This document shows positions 5,671 to 5,764 of a stretch of DNA of 5,764 nt, one piece after another. The notes under the pieces are model-generated. The model was not told the DNA's origin, made no database searches, and saw only the letters and a program-made list of their open reading frames with translations. Each line of letters starts with the position of its first letter. Position 1 is the stretch's first letter. The position numbers and the translations under genes were made by a program. Source of the stretch: Zymomonas sp. (GTDB lineage: Bacteria; Pseudomonadota; Alphaproteobacteria; Sphingomonadales; Sphingomonadaceae). The DNA lies in NCBI RefSeq assembly GCF_020216885.1, contig NZ_JAIWON010000164.1, forward strand, positions 1 to 5,764. Direction: 5' to 3'.

Positions 5671-5764
5671 TTATCTTTTTATTTTTCTTGTAACGATTTT
5701 TTCTTTCGACCTATCCGGTTTCAAATCAGAAATTTCTGCCAACCGCGCCAATCGTCGGGCAAAA
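5671..5764 (-). CDS. 3' end of a minus-strand gene, possibly an N-acetylmuramoyl-L-alanine amidase
   Basis: Reading the minus strand from base 5763, the frame is open for 30 codons to TAA at 5671-5673, giving FARRLARLAEISDL followed by a Lys/Arg-rich tail ending KIKR. The first half is more GC-rich than the AT-rich spacer that follows, and its composition looks like a protein end. The start FARRLAR resembles the close of sphingomonad cell-wall amidases (IYFARRLA-type ends). An amidase-PBP1A-RF2 gene order is, from memory, common in sphingomonads. With 30 residues and no catalytic motif visible, the product is inferred from context and could be something else; even its coding status is not certain. 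Confidence 0.4.
   Translation of the reverse strand, partial: FARRLARLAEISDLKPDRSKEKIVTRKIKR

Noticed and set aside
5499..5693. A 64-codon plus-strand frame with a TTG start
   Set aside because: It is AT-rich and its C-terminal half is mostly aromatic and hydrophobic residues. It has no ribosome binding site, resembles no family I know, and overlaps the likely PBP1A promoter and the end of the upstream minus-strand gene.
1..5764. CRISPR arrays, tRNA or rRNA genes, phage or transposon genes, toxin-antitoxin pairs
   Set aside because: I saw no spaced direct repeats, tRNA-like cloverleaf or rRNA segments, and no mobile or defence gene in any frame. The window is ordinary core chromosome.

Overview
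The window looks like a chromosomal housekeeping region of an alphaproteobacterium of the Sphingomonadales. The protein sequences read like sphingomonad proteins (LexA with a long linker, RF2 beginning MRAEAQAH, class A PBP with paired cysteines). However, the DNA is much less GC-rich than most sphingomonads and the intergenic DNA is AT-rich, which fits Zymomonas or a close relative. The assignment is inferred from recall of protein families, not from a search.

Layout. Bases 1-770 (+) hold the C-terminal three quarters of trpD (anthranilate phosphoribosyltransferase), whose 5' end lies outside the window. Bases 771-935 are a regulatory gap with a textbook alphaproteobacterial SOS box (GTTC-N7-GTTC at 839-853), flanked by the arms of a 17-bp inverted repeat about 105 bases apart. 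Bases 936-1589 (+) are lexA, the SOS repressor. Bases 1590-1641 separate lexA from the convergent prfB and hold overlapping hairpins that serve as terminator(s). Bases 1642-2769 (-) are prfB (peptide chain release factor 2, without the programmed frameshift). Bases 2880-5459 (-) are a class A penicillin-binding protein (PBP1A, mrcA type). Bases 5460-5670 are an AT-rich upstream gap. Bases 5671-5764 (-) probably hold the last 30 codons of another gene, tentatively a cell-wall amidase.

How the genes fit together. The two strands form two units that converge at about base 1600. The plus strand joins the end of a tryptophan gene to an autoregulated SOS repressor. The minus strand runs from (probable amidase) through PBP1A to prfB, joining peptidoglycan synthesis to translation termination; all visible genes there point the same way, but the 211-base and 110-base gaps leave room for separate promoters.

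No previously undescribed system is apparent. The parts worth a second look are the trpD-lexA junction (inverted repeat around the SOS promoter, with trpC and other expected genes absent), mutually exclusive hairpins at the lexA stop codon, an A9 run in the LexA hinge, and unusual substitutions in conserved TrpD motifs.
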